Shown here: positions 7,315-16,377 of the stretch, piece after piece
Layout: the number at the start of each line of letters is the position of its first letter
Position numbering within the stretch: position 1 is the first letter of the stretch
Source: Paenibacillus sp. FSL A5-0031
Lineage (GTDB): Bacteria; Bacillota; Bacilli; Paenibacillales; Paenibacillaceae
Assembly (NCBI RefSeq): GCF_001956295.1
Contig: NZ_MRTD01000024.1
Span: 40,906 to 104,905, forward strand
Direction of reading: 5' to 3'
Length of the DNA: 64,000 nt
The notes under the pieces: generated by a model
Databases searched by the model: none
Told to the model about the DNA's origin: nothing
What the model saw: the letters and a program-made list of their open reading frames with translations, nothing else
Made by a program: the position numbers and the translations under genes

Positions 7315-9072
7315 TTATTTATAGTCCGAGCCTGGAAAAAATACGAATAAGATCGGTAATGAGCTTGCGCCCGGTGATGAATATTGAATCGTTACTTCTG
7401 GCGCAGGCTGCATGCCAGCTGCTCCAGCGGGTTGATTCGGTTGCGTATAGATCAATGCTCCTTCGCCTACCTTCACATGACCGCCTGAAGGGACGTACAC
7501 CACTTTTCCATTTACACTAACTGCGCCTTGGAAAATTCCCGCTCGAGGATTAAGAATAATCCGCGTTCCCCAAGCGACATTTTTGAGCTTGACGGTCGTC
7601 ACGGCACCATATTCCCCGCCGTTAATTGTCATTCCGCCTGTCAATGCATCTACACCTGCCATAGCAGGACCACGTTGACCTAAGCGCAGCTTGCTTTCTG
7701 TAACGCCAACCTTCTCATTCACTTCAATATATTGATCGGTATCGAAGAACTTGCCGCGATTTCCGACCTTCTCCAGTTCAGTAACCATAGACACTGCACT
7801 AATCGGGTCGGTGTCTACTTTAAGCGCCATCGTGGAAAATGTCAGCTTTCCGTCCATATCGACATCAAGCAAGCCCGAGAAACCTTCGTCTGGATTCATA
7901 ATAATTTTCTCAAGCTCCGGCAGCAGCACAGCGGAAGTACCAGGCTCAATAATCATCTCGCGCGGCTGTGAGCTTGCAAAATATCTAGCCACTGCAGCTG
8001 ATCCAAATTGCATTGCACTGACGCTTGGTCCAGCAAGTCCGCGGTTGCCAATCGTCAGCTTTACGCTTTCGCTTTCGTTATTCGTAACCACAACCGCCAG
8101 CTTCAATCGCTCGTCAGAGCCGTTGCGATGATGAAGGAATAAACGACTTGCATCATTCAAAGTATCTTCGTACAGCAAACCTTCTCCAAAGAAACGCTCC
8201 GGCGCATTCGACATATACAATGTGCGGCCGCCTTTGGATTCAATCGTATCCACCTCTTTGAAGGTGTTCATTAGTTTCCCGTCAACTTCAAATTTATCGC
8301 CCGGGTTACCATAACGCATGTAGTATTCATAAGGCGTATACATAACCTCTTCTGTTACACGAATATCTTGAGACACGACTTCACTTCGTGCGCCATCATT
8401 GTCGTAGACACTTTGAGTAACGGTATAAACACCTGGCTCAAAATATGTACTTTTACGACCGGTCCATTCTGTCTTCACGATTTTGCCATCAGGGTCGTAA
8501 CTCAAATCCTTAAATTCGATAGGCTCCCCGAGCTTCACCTCATACGGAGCTTCGAAGCGGGCTACTGGCGGCACGTTTGGCTCCGGCTGAATCGTTATGC
8601 TAATTTGCTTAAGCTGTGCATTAAACACATAAGTGGCATTCCACAGCAGCTTGACTGCTGATAGAGGCACATGCATCGTTCCATTAATTTGTGTAGCTGC
8701 ATTAGGCAGTACAACATAGCTTCCGTTGCGATTCGCACCGCGCATATTATTGTTCAGTGTAACTTTGTTGAAATAAGTATCGATATGAGTGCCTTTACTA
8801 TCAGCATAAACGCTTGCTCCAACGGAAGCAGCAATCGTCCGAACAGGAATCATCGTAACTCCCTTTACTACCGGCAGCGGCGCCGTCATTTGCTGCGCCT
8901 TGCCGTTTATCGTCATTTTTTTCGAACCATGCACAAACTCTACCTTTATCGGCTGACGCTCAGCTGCATTAGCTTCCTCCTTCACTCCAAATCCAGTACC
9001 TGCCAGCGAAACGAGTAAGCCTGCTATGAGAACTCGCTTAGTCATTTGCTTAAACCAATTCTGTGTTTTCAT
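7315..9072 (-). CDS. Secreted protein with stalk domain and PKD domain
   Basis: A 585-residue exported protein. A signal peptide (MKTQNWFKQMTKRVLIAGLL, cleavage probably after ANA near 37) precedes a copper-amine-oxidase-N-like stalk domain (about 40-180, with VTMIPVRTIAASVGASV), common in Paenibacillus surface proteins. A PKD-like domain follows (about 190-260, FKDLSYDPDGKIVKTEW). The remaining 320 residues are beta-rich and I do not recognise them. Start is ATG at 9072 after GGAAGGAG. A 7-bp-arm hairpin (9091-9109) lies in the leader just before the ribosome binding site. Probably wall-associated binding or structural; the function is unknown. Confidence 0.8.
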   Translation of the reverse strand: MKTQNWFKQMTKRVLIAGLLVSLAGTGFGVKEEANAAERQPIKVEFVHGSKKMTINGKAQQMTAPLPVVKGVTMIPVRTIAASVGASVYADSKGTHIDTYFNKVTLNNNMRGANRNGSYVVLPNAATQINGTMHVPLSAVKLLWNATYVFNAQLKQISITIQPEPNVPPVARFEAPYEVKLGEPIEFKDLSYDPDGKIVKTEWTGRKSTYFEPGVYTVTQSVYDNDGARSEVVSQDIRVTEEVMYTPYEYYMRYGNPGDKFEVDGKLMNTFKEVDTIESKGGRTLYMSNAPERFFGEGLLYEDTLNDASRLFLHHRNGSDERLKLAVVVTNNESESVKLTIGNRGLAGPSVSAMQFGSAAVARYFASSQPREMIIEPGTSAVLLPELEKIIMNPDEGFSGLLDVDMDGKLTFSTMALKVDTDPISAVSMVTELEKVGNRGKFFDTDQYIEVNEKVGVTESKLRLGQRGPAMAGVDALTGGMTINGGEYGAVTTVKLKNVAWGTRIILNPRAGIFQGAVSVNGKVVYVPSGGHVKVGEGALIYTQPNQPAGAAGMQPAPEVTIQYSSPGASSLPILFVFFPGSDYK

Positions 9073-9334
9073 CTTGTTCTCCTTCCAATTTGCGGCATCG
9101 GCTGCCGCATCCCTTATGGTTAGACGCCGAAAGGAGGGAGAATGTTCCGGTCCGATTTGAAATTTACAGGTAATTCCCATATATCGCAAAGGACATCTAC
9201 GTTTGTCTTTGTTACAATAAGATGACATCCGCAACTATTTAGGAGCAATTGAAGTCTAATCTATGTACCCTTGCTAGCAGTTCGTTCATCCGATCTTTCG
9301 TGCAAGTGACTATCAAGAGAGGTGAATGAATAGA

Positions 9335-9766
9335 ATGAGTGATTTGATTTTGGAACAACGCACTGCCAGCCAATACGATAAGAAAACACGCAGAAAGAAA
9401 GGAAACCGTACCTTCCTTCTTTTTGTCTGCATATGGGTCATTATTATATGCTCCGGCATATTGGGCGCCAAATGGTATACCGAACGGATTCAGCAGACGT
9501 TATCCGCAAACTTGGAGCAGCAAACCGCTGGCCAAATTGCGGCTATGCAGCAAGCTTATGAGGCTCGCATGCTGAAGCTCGAAACCGACTACACCGCAGA
9601 TCTTGCTGAGCTAAAGGCAAAAGTCGATGCGCTAAATGAACTGCTTACGTTCACAAAGGACAACGCCGCTTCCAAAACGGACAACAGCAACAAGCTGTAT
9701 ACGCAGTTGAATGAAGTGAAAAAACAGCTTAATGAGCTGCAAAAGAGCTTGGACGTGCTCAAATGA
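9335..9766 (+). CDS. Small membrane-anchored coiled-coil protein
   Basis: About 143 residues: a basic N-terminus (KKTRRKKGNR), one membrane helix (about 24-47, FLLFVCIWVIIICSGILGAKW), then an extracellular helix rich in heptads from about 55 to the end. I do not recognise a family. Its stop overlaps the start of the next gene by 4 bp (ATGA), and that gene also has a membrane anchor plus coiled coil, so the two products probably work together at the outer face of the membrane. Start choice is uncertain: ATG 9326 lies 3 bp after AGAGG and ATG 9335 lies 12 bp after it. Confidence 0.75.
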   Translation: MSDLILEQRTASQYDKKTRRKKGNRTFLLFVCIWVIIICSGILGAKWYTERIQQTLSANLEQQTAGQIAAMQQAYEARMLKLETDYTADLAELKAKVDALNELLTFTKDNAASKTDNSNKLYTQLNEVKKQLNELQKSLDVLK

Positions 9767-10839
9767 ATATAACCGTCAAAGCGTTAAATCGAACTGCACT
9801 GCTTGCCTGTGCACCTTTTCTAGGCATTATGATCTGGCTGTTATTGTCCGATATCGTTATTCAATTATCTGCTGAAGCCTTTCCAAAGCCCATTACCGAG
9901 CAAACAAGGCTTCCCGAATCCGATATTAAGCATGCCGCTGCCGGCCTTGACCTCGCACAGGAGACCGCATCACAAACACGAGAGTCCATTCAAAGACAGC
10001 TGAAGCTGTACAAAGAAACAAATGCCGATATGGCAAAGATATCTTCTATGGCTGCATCGCAGGCAATGAGACCTTTGCAAATTTATGACCGCAATATTAC
10101 GAGCAAGCTTGGCAAGGTCGCCGGTACAATTGAATCGGACAAGCTAAGAGCACAGCTTTTCTACATAAAAGCAGAAAACTTCTCGGCGTACGCGCTCAAG
10201 GTAAAGCTTAAGAGCAAAGATGCGATGACGATGTCGCTCGGCGGTGAAGAGCTTGGACAAGCGGAGTCTACGCTCGCTGCAGTCAACCGGCATGGAGCTG
10301 TTGCCGGCATTAATGCAGGCGGCTTTGCAGATGGACGAGGCAAAAGATATCCGCTAAGCACAACCATTGTGGACGGAGATTACGTGACAAGCTTCGAACC
10401 GCCGCGTGCGGATTTGTTTTTTGTAGGCTTAAACGAACAAAATGAGCTCATCGGAGGAAAATTCGCAAGCAAACAACAGCTGGATGCCAAAAACCCGAAA
10501 TTCGGTGCATCCTTTGTTCCTGTACTGCTGCGCGGCGGATCTCCACAACCGATCCCATCCAAATGGCAGACGAGTCCAAAACGCGCGCCACGAACCGTCA
10601 TTGCTAATTTCAAGGATGATCAGCTGCTATTTCTTGTAGCTGACGGCTATAACGAATCTGGCAGCTCAGGGGCTACGCTTGGTGAAATGCAGCTATTGCT
10701 GCAGCGCTATGGCGCCGTTGACGGCTACAACCTGGATGGCGGCGGCTCGTCCTCGCTCATTTTTAACGGAAGAGTCATTAATAAGCCTTCCGACGGACAG
10801 CTTCGCAAGCTGCCGACGCACTTTTTGTTATTTAAATAA
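9763..10839 (+). CDS. Membrane-anchored phosphodiester glycosidase (NAGPA-like) domain protein
   Basis: 358 residues. An N-terminal membrane helix (about 12-35) and a helical linker (about 60-110) precede a domain like mammalian N-acetylglucosamine-1-phosphodiester alpha-N-acetylglucosaminidase (about 125-357). Hallmarks are GINAGGFADGRG near 185, RAPRTVIANF near 270 and the C-terminal VDGYNLDGGGSSSLIFNG. Bacterial members are exported and thought to act on glycosyl-phosphodiester bonds in wall or exopolysaccharide; the substrate here is unknown. It is translationally coupled to the upstream coiled-coil gene. Confidence 0.85.
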   Translation: MNITVKALNRTALLACAPFLGIMIWLLLSDIVIQLSAEAFPKPITEQTRLPESDIKHAAAGLDLAQETASQTRESIQRQLKLYKETNADMAKISSMAASQAMRPLQIYDRNITSKLGKVAGTIESDKLRAQLFYIKAENFSAYALKVKLKSKDAMTMSLGGEELGQAESTLAAVNRHGAVAGINAGGFADGRGKRYPLSTTIVDGDYVTSFEPPRADLFFVGLNEQNELIGGKFASKQQLDAKNPKFGASFVPVLLRGGSPQPIPSKWQTSPKRAPRTVIANFKDDQLLFLVADGYNESGSSGATLGEMQLLLQRYGAVDGYNLDGGGSSSLIFNGRVINKPSDGQLRKLPTHFLLFK

Positions 10840-10939
10840 TTAGGCCTGCATAGCGCGATGAAGATGATTTCTGAATATACTATTATCGAACTCCTAAGTT
10901 TTGACCCCTACTACTGTTCTTCGGAAAGGAGCAGCACGA

Positions 10940-11884
10940 ATGGGCATTGGATCGAAATGGTACCGCAAATCATTATTGACGATTACAGGCATTCCGCTCG
11001 TAGAAAAGCTTTCAACTACGTATGGAAAAAAACTCGCGAGCCGATTTATTGCGGGGGAGACGCTTGAAGAGGCTTTGCTTGAGCTCGAAAAGCTGGGCAA
11101 GCTAGGCATTATGGCAACGCTCGACCATCTTGGCGAAGGTATACAGGACTTAAGCGAGGCATCAGCATACAGAGATCAATATTTGAAGCTGATCGAAGGC
11201 ATAGCTGATCGAAAAGCTAATTCTCATGTATCGCTGAAGCCTACTCAAATGGGTCTCGCTCTTGACCAGGTGGCTTGTTACGCCAACATTCGAGACGTAG
11301 TCAAGCATGCAAGGCGCCATCGAAACTTCGTTCGAATTGACATGGAGAATACGCCTTACACGCAAGCTACAATCGATATCGTTAAAAGGCTCCACAAAGA
11401 AGGCTTAACCAATGTCGGCACCGTGCTGCAGGCTTACCTATTCCGAACGGAGCAGGATGTTAACGATATGCTTCAAGCACGCATAAGCTTGCGACTCGTT
11501 AAAGGCGCCTACAAAGAATCGAGTGAGGTTGCCTATCAAGATAAAAACGAGGTCATCGACAATTTCAAAAGCATGATCAAGGCTCATTTGGACAAAGGCA
11601 TCTATACCGCCATTGCCTCACATGATGATGCGATCATTAGCTGGGTAAAAGCTTATGCGCGTACGAACCGTATTGGCAAAAGCGCCTTCGAGTTCCAAAT
11701 GCTCTACGGTCTCCGCATGAATGAACAGGCGAAGCTCGCAAAGGAAGGCTACCGCATCCGCTGTTATGTCCCTTATGGCGCCATGTGGTACCCCTACTTC
11801 ACCCGCCGACTTGCCGAGAAACCAGCTAACCTAATGCTCGTTCTTAAAAACATGTCCGGTCTAAAGAAGGAATCCCCTAAGTAA
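10940..11884 (+). CDS. Proline dehydrogenase (FAD, standalone)
   Basis: Oxidises proline to pyrroline-5-carboxylate and passes electrons to quinone. The 314-residue length matches monofunctional bacterial PRODH. Visible family features are ATLDHLGE near residue 57 (barrel strand with substrate contact), VSLKPTQMGL near 95, VRIDMEN near 133, LRLVKGAYKE near 188 and the C-terminal proline-binding WYPYFTRRLAEKPAN near 280. Start is ATG at 10940, 8 bp after AAAGGAG; the frame upstream to 10901 lacks a ribosome binding site. No P5C dehydrogenase gene is adjacent, so the second step must be encoded elsewhere. Confidence 0.93.
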   Translation: MGIGSKWYRKSLLTITGIPLVEKLSTTYGKKLASRFIAGETLEEALLELEKLGKLGIMATLDHLGEGIQDLSEASAYRDQYLKLIEGIADRKANSHVSLKPTQMGLALDQVACYANIRDVVKHARRHRNFVRIDMENTPYTQATIDIVKRLHKEGLTNVGTVLQAYLFRTEQDVNDMLQARISLRLVKGAYKESSEVAYQDKNEVIDNFKSMIKAHLDKGIYTAIASHDDAIISWVKAYARTNRIGKSAFEFQMLYGLRMNEQAKLAKEGYRIRCYVPYGAMWYPYFTRRLAEKPANLMLVLKNMSGLKKESPK

Positions 11885-11924
11885 AAACAGTCGAGCAGGA
11901 TAGCTTTACCTGCTCGACTGTTTT
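11884..11924. terminator. Bidirectional terminator between proline dehydrogenase and GH88 genes
   Basis: Perfect arms AAAACAGTCGAGCAGG (11884-11899) and CCTGCTCGACTGTTTT (11909-11924) around a 9-nt loop, with T-rich flanks both ways. It begins at the last base of the proline dehydrogenase stop codon and ends 4 bp before the GH88 stop, so both convergent genes use it. Confidence 0.93.
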
Positions 11925-11927
11925 ATT

Positions 11928-13067
11928 CTATCGATCTTCGTACCAATACCCTTTGATCCCCTTCTCTAGGCGAAGCAAAGCTTCCAAATAATAATAATCG
12001 CCCCAAATCATAAAATCGTCCGGAGACGACCCGCCTCGAACATGGTAAGAGCCTCTTTTGATCAGGCCTTCCACATTCGGCTCATTGATGGTCGAATAAT
12101 TGAGTACAAGCGACTCCATCGCAAGCCGTATTCTGCGTTCGAAATACGCGCGCTCCGGGTCACTCTCATCCATCAGATCGAGCAGCTCCAACAAACCGGC
12201 GCAAAAGATGGCAGAAGCCGAGCTGTCACGAGGCGTTCCAGCCTCGATAGGCGCATTAAAGTCCCAATAAGCAACTTCATCCTCTGGCAGATGGCTCAAG
12301 AAAAACCGCGCCAGCCTTTTTGACGTCTCTAGGTAAAGCCGATCCTCCGTATACCGGTACGACAGCGCGAATCCATATACACCCCATGCTTGTCCCCGTG
12401 TCCACGTCGACCCGTTCGTATAGCCTTGAGCTGTATCGCCGCCGATCGGTTCGCCATTTTTTTGATCAAAATGAAAGGTATGATAGGACGAGTCATCCCC
12501 GCGGACCAGATAACGTCGGCTCTTGTCAGCATGGAGCACCGCAGCCTGGCGGTACCGTTCATCGCCTGTCTGCTCGAAGGCCCAGTAAAGCAAAGGCAGA
12601 TTCATCATGCAGTCGATAATAATGCGGCCGCCGTTTACAGAGTCGCCAGCAGGTCCCCACGCTTGAAAATATTGCCCCGGCTCGCGCCACCTTGCCATTA
12701 GTTTGTCGGCGGCCCTTAAAGCAAGCTGCCTCGCAGCTTCATCCTTTTCTATGATCCACTGTGCTTTAGCCGACAGCGAGTACAAAAATCCGATATCATG
12801 ATGATCCAGCACCCGGTCCGCTTCATAACGCTCCCGGAAGCTTTCAACGGTTCGGGCTGCCGCTTGCCGAAATGCGTCATCGCCGCTGTGCTCGTAACAA
12901 AGCCATAACATGCCGGACCAAAAGCCGTCGGTCCAATCCTCATTAGCGTTCAACTCATACGAGCGGCCACCGTCCGTGCTGACATGTGGAAATTGATCGC
13001 CAAATTTGCCGATATTCCGTCTCGTCTTCTGTAAAGCGTCCTCAATAGCTGTTTGCCATACGCTCAT
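11928..13067 (-). CDS. GH88 unsaturated glucuronyl hydrolase
   Basis: Family 88 enzymes hydrate and cleave the unsaturated uronic acid left at the end of oligosaccharides by polysaccharide lyases. The 379-residue protein lacks a signal peptide, so it acts on imported oligosaccharides. NEDWTDGFWSGMLWL near residue 40, LDHHDIGFLYS near 85 (the family's first catalytic Asp) and GGRIIIDCMMNLPLL near 148 (the second) are present, as is NGSTWTRGQAW near 220. Start is ATG at 13067 after GAAGGG. It is the last gene of the uptake cluster (binding protein, permeases, regulator), 57 bp after the regulator gene with no terminator between. Confidence 0.9.
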   Translation of the reverse strand: MSVWQTAIEDALQKTRRNIGKFGDQFPHVSTDGGRSYELNANEDWTDGFWSGMLWLCYEHSGDDAFRQAAARTVESFRERYEADRVLDHHDIGFLYSLSAKAQWIIEKDEAARQLALRAADKLMARWREPGQYFQAWGPAGDSVNGGRIIIDCMMNLPLLYWAFEQTGDERYRQAAVLHADKSRRYLVRGDDSSYHTFHFDQKNGEPIGGDTAQGYTNGSTWTRGQAWGVYGFALSYRYTEDRLYLETSKRLARFFLSHLPEDEVAYWDFNAPIEAGTPRDSSASAIFCAGLLELLDLMDESDPERAYFERRIRLAMESLVLNYSTINEPNVEGLIKRGSYHVRGGSSPDDFMIWGDYYYLEALLRLEKGIKGYWYEDR

Positions 13068-13124
13068 CGGATTCACCCTTCCCATATATCGGCATCATTC
13101 AAAAATAAAAGACGGCTCTCAGCC

Positions 13125-15440
13125 TCACCGCTCTAGAGCTTCTCTTCCATCCCAACTCTGCCTATACTGTCCCGGCGTTATGCCTTCGTACTTTTTAAAC
13201 ACCCTTAGCAAAGATTGGCTGCTTGCAAAGCCGCATTGCTCGGCAATATCTTGAATGGCGTGGTTGGTCTCAGCAAGCAGTGATTTCACTTTTTCGACAC
13301 GCCGCTTATTAACAAAATCGACGAGATTCTCTCCGGTTTGCTCTTTGAAAAATCGAGATAAGTAAGTCGGATTAATATCGAAAGCAAGCGAAATGCTCGT
13401 CAGGCTAATATTCATATCATTCAAGTTATGAAGGACATGCTCGACAACTTGGCTCTTCAAATCGGTATTATGGCTTTTCTTCTTTTGCTGCAAATAATCA
13501 CAGGCTTTCTTTAGGAAGTCCAAAATTTCTTCTTCCATCTCTGCGAAGGTTTCGCATTCTGTAATCTGCTTAATTAAATCCGTTTTCTCTACCATAATTT
13601 CTTTCGTGCTAAGTTGAAGCTGCTCTACCGCTTTCAGCATCGTGCCGACGAGTTCGAACATCAGCAATTTTCCCATTTGAATGGACAGCGTTCCCTCGGA
13701 AAAATTCGTAATGAGGATACGCTGCAGGACAGCCGCCGCCTCATCGTAATTGCCTGCCGCCATCAAGTTAATTAATTGACGTTCGGTATCGAGCGGATAA
13801 TACAAATCATTTTTGGGACGCTTAATCGATTCATAGGAAATGATTTGGTTGGAGCCAAGAACAAGCTTATATTCCAGAGACTCGACCGCTTCCTCGTAAC
13901 ATTTTGGCAGCGTCGACCAAAACGTATGGATATCACTGACACCCACGGAAAAACGAACGAAAAATTTATCTTGAATAAAACGTTTAGCGTCATTTGCCAC
14001 TTTGAGCAGCTCTTTCTTTGCTTCCTTCTCTTTCCCTAGGACGTTTACAACGCAAGCAATCATGCCGTCAACTTCCGTGAAATAAGAGCGATGGCCTGCG
14101 GATAACAGCTCCTCAAAAATGTTCGTAACGATCAGGTAAACGAATTGAAGCTTCCTCTCCGCATCCATTTCTTGATTCGCCTGAAACAGCCGTTCATAGT
14201 CTTCGATCTGCAGCAGCAAGACGGCAAACCGGTCTGTCTCGAACCGAAAATCAAACGATTCAATGGCTTGCGGCAGTGCGGAGCTCATATCCACCCGGCC
14301 TTTCAGCAGACGGGCCAAAAATTGGTTGCGCAGCACTTGATGCTGCTCGAGCAGCTTTCTACTTGCTTCATCTTGGATGGCTGCGCTGTCGGTCATAAAC
14401 GATTGCAGAACCGCAAATTCGTTCGGCATATTCATCATGTTTGTTTTGACCTTTGTTGAAACAAAATTCATCATATTTTGAATAGGGGCATAATTTCTTC
14501 GCGTAAGCCAAAAGGCGCTAAGTCCGCCCAGTCCGATGCAAAGCAGCATCGCAATATAAATCAAATTTTTCAGCAGCTTCACTTTAGCGGAATACACTTG
14601 CTCCGGCAAAACCGAAATATAGGTCCAATTCGTCGTATCCGACTTCACATAAGATATGGCCGCATCGTTGCCGTCCACTAGTTCCGTAAGAAAACCGCGT
14701 TGATTGCTCATTTTCGGTATCGGTAGCTCAGCCAGTCCAGTCTGAGGGCCAGTAATCATGATGGGATGGCCCTCGCCATCGAGGATATAAACCGAACTCT
14801 CGGTTGCTAGACCGACTTTCGAAATCGCTTGCTTGAGCCGATCCTGATTGAGCAGCACAACAAGAGTCGCAGGGGCAGCTTTAATCTCTTGAATAGGCAA
14901 GGATTGTACGTAAACGAGCGAGTTTTCCGTTTGTTTGGCGCCTTCATTTAATGTAACGAAAAGACCAGCATGGCTCGCCCGGAGCCACTCTGTCCATTCC
15001 GCAAAGCTTTTTCCCGATGCCTTATGGAGCACGGAATACAAATTGTCTGCCGGCATAAACGTCGTTGTCGTTATCCCATAGTCTTTGTTCTTGAGATAAA
15101 TATAGGCATCAGTTATATTGCCGTTGGCAATCGTATAAGACTGAAGGCTCGAGATCATTTCCATCGTGCCGAACCTGGCTTCCGCCGTATCCAACGTTTC
15201 ACGGTTTAAATACGTCATGACTTTCGGGTCAAACGATAATTGCGTGCCTAACCTGCGAATGTCAGTGATCTGATTGTCCACTAATTGCCGAACCTGATCG
15301 AGGAGCGTGTCGTTAGCTCTGCGCACTTCCTTGACCAGCATTTCTTGTGATTGCAGCAGGACGATCAAGGTAATAAGGATTGGAATAAATAAGACAAATA
15401 AATACGAGTACAGCCAAAACTTATAAACCTTGCGTTTCAT
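13125..15440 (-). CDS. Membrane-bound AraC-type regulator, YesN-like
   Basis: A 771-residue regulator: membrane helix (about 9-31), extracellular sensor region (about 32-290), second helix (about 292-315), a cytoplasmic linker and a C-terminal AraC double helix-turn-helix (about 665-765, with ISLTSISLAFDINPTYLSRFFKEQTGENL and IQDIAEQCGFASSQSLLRVFKKYEGITPGQYR). Paenibacillus has many such one-component sensors beside LplA/LplB/YtcP uptake genes, where they are thought to sense a sugar and activate the cluster. Start is ATG at 15440, 8 bp after GGTGG; a GTG five codons earlier is less likely. A 17-bp palindrome lies just upstream. Confidence 0.88.
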   Translation of the reverse strand: MKRKVYKFWLYSYLFVLFIPILITLIVLLQSQEMLVKEVRRANDTLLDQVRQLVDNQITDIRRLGTQLSFDPKVMTYLNRETLDTAEARFGTMEMISSLQSYTIANGNITDAYIYLKNKDYGITTTTFMPADNLYSVLHKASGKSFAEWTEWLRASHAGLFVTLNEGAKQTENSLVYVQSLPIQEIKAAPATLVVLLNQDRLKQAISKVGLATESSVYILDGEGHPIMITGPQTGLAELPIPKMSNQRGFLTELVDGNDAAISYVKSDTTNWTYISVLPEQVYSAKVKLLKNLIYIAMLLCIGLGGLSAFWLTRRNYAPIQNMMNFVSTKVKTNMMNMPNEFAVLQSFMTDSAAIQDEASRKLLEQHQVLRNQFLARLLKGRVDMSSALPQAIESFDFRFETDRFAVLLLQIEDYERLFQANQEMDAERKLQFVYLIVTNIFEELLSAGHRSYFTEVDGMIACVVNVLGKEKEAKKELLKVANDAKRFIQDKFFVRFSVGVSDIHTFWSTLPKCYEEAVESLEYKLVLGSNQIISYESIKRPKNDLYYPLDTERQLINLMAAGNYDEAAAVLQRILITNFSEGTLSIQMGKLLMFELVGTMLKAVEQLQLSTKEIMVEKTDLIKQITECETFAEMEEEILDFLKKACDYLQQKKKSHNTDLKSQVVEHVLHNLNDMNISLTSISLAFDINPTYLSRFFKEQTGENLVDFVNKRRVEKVKSLLAETNHAIQDIAEQCGFASSQSLLRVFKKYEGITPGQYRQSWDGREALER

Positions 15441-15462
15441 ATGAGCATCCACCACCAGAGAA

Positions 15463-15479
15463 ATATACTCCGAGTATAT
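15463..15479. repeat. 17-bp perfect palindrome before the AraC regulator gene
   Basis: Arms ATATACTC and GAGTATAT flank a central C, in the 44-bp gap between the permease stop (15485) and the regulator start (15440). It could be an operator or a short hairpin affecting translation of the regulator. Nothing in the sequence decides between these. Confidence 0.6.
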
Positions 15480-15484
15480 ACCAA

Positions 15485-16363
15485 CTACTCTTTTACCGCA
15501 CCGATCATAACGCCCTTCGCGAAAAACTTTTGCAGAAACGGATACACAAGCAATATAGGAAGCGTCGCAACCATAATCGTGGCATATTTGATGCTTTCCC
15601 TGATTCCTTCTTGATCCGCCATCGCGTCTCCCAGCTGCATGGAGCTCGTATCGTTAATGACCAATATTTCTCGTAAAATGATCTGCAGCGGAAATAATTC
15701 ACGGTCACGGATAAACAACATCGCATTGAACCAAGAGTTCCAGTGGGCAACGCCGTAGTAAAGAATCATAACCGCGATAATCGGCATGGAAAGCGGGACG
15801 ACGATTTTGAACAAAATGCCGAACTCCCCGGAGCCATCTATTTTGGCAGATTCGATCAAGCTCTCGGGAATCGCCTCGAAGGAGGTGCGCATGATGATCA
15901 GATTCCATGTGCTGATTGCAACCGGCACGATTAACGCCAGCAAGCTGTTGCCCATATGCAGCCAGTTGTTGATCAATAAATAAGTGGGAATCAGTCCGCC
16001 GCTAAAATACATCGTAAATATGATAGCGATCATAATCGGTTTGCGCAGCATGAACTTACGGGACAAGCCGTAGGCGCCAAGCGCCGTGAAAAACAAGTTA
16101 AACAGCGTTCCAGAGAAGAGGATCAGGAGCGTATTCCGGTATCCGCTGAATATATTCGGATTGTCGAGCACGCGGGAGTAAGCCTCCCAGCTAAATCCAA
16201 GCGGACCTAGGAGCATGCCTTGATGTGCAATCAATCGATTAGAGTCGCTTAAGGAAGCCATTACGACATGATAAAAAGGATAAATGGTGACGACGATAAG
16301 CAAAAGCATGAGAATGGCGTTCAATATATCAAATGTGCGGTCTGTCATCGTATTATTTTTCAA
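15485..16363 (-). CDS. Carbohydrate ABC transporter permease, YtcP/LplC type
   Basis: A 292-residue inner-membrane permease of the MalG-like group with six predicted helices. The EAA loop ESLIESAKIDGSGEFGILFKIVVPLSMP (about 180-207) contacts the ATPase. The C-terminus ends FFAKGVMIGAVKE, which is characteristic of the YtcP/LplC subgroup. The best start is TTG at 16363, 9 bp after AGGGGG; the next ATG (five codons in) has no good ribosome binding site. It pairs with the LplB-like permease encoded 14 bp upstream. No ATPase gene is in the cluster, as usual for this group, which shares an MsmX-type ATPase. Confidence 0.9.
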   Translation of the reverse strand: MKNNTMTDRTFDILNAILMLLLIVVTIYPFYHVVMASLSDSNRLIAHQGMLLGPLGFSWEAYSRVLDNPNIFSGYRNTLLILFSGTLFNLFFTALGAYGLSRKFMLRKPIMIAIIFTMYFSGGLIPTYLLINNWLHMGNSLLALIVPVAISTWNLIIMRTSFEAIPESLIESAKIDGSGEFGILFKIVVPLSMPIIAVMILYYGVAHWNSWFNAMLFIRDRELFPLQIILREILVINDTSSMQLGDAMADQEGIRESIKYATIMVATLPILLVYPFLQKFFAKGVMIGAVKE

Positions 16364-16377
16364 GTTCCCATTCCCCC

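Noticed and set aside
9142..9225. 27-codon ORF with AAGGAGG 4 bp upstream, on the plus strand in the leader region of the stalk/PKD gene
   Set aside because: The product has no membrane helix or other sign of function and lies opposite the 5' leader of the minus-strand gene. The ribosome-binding-site match could be chance.
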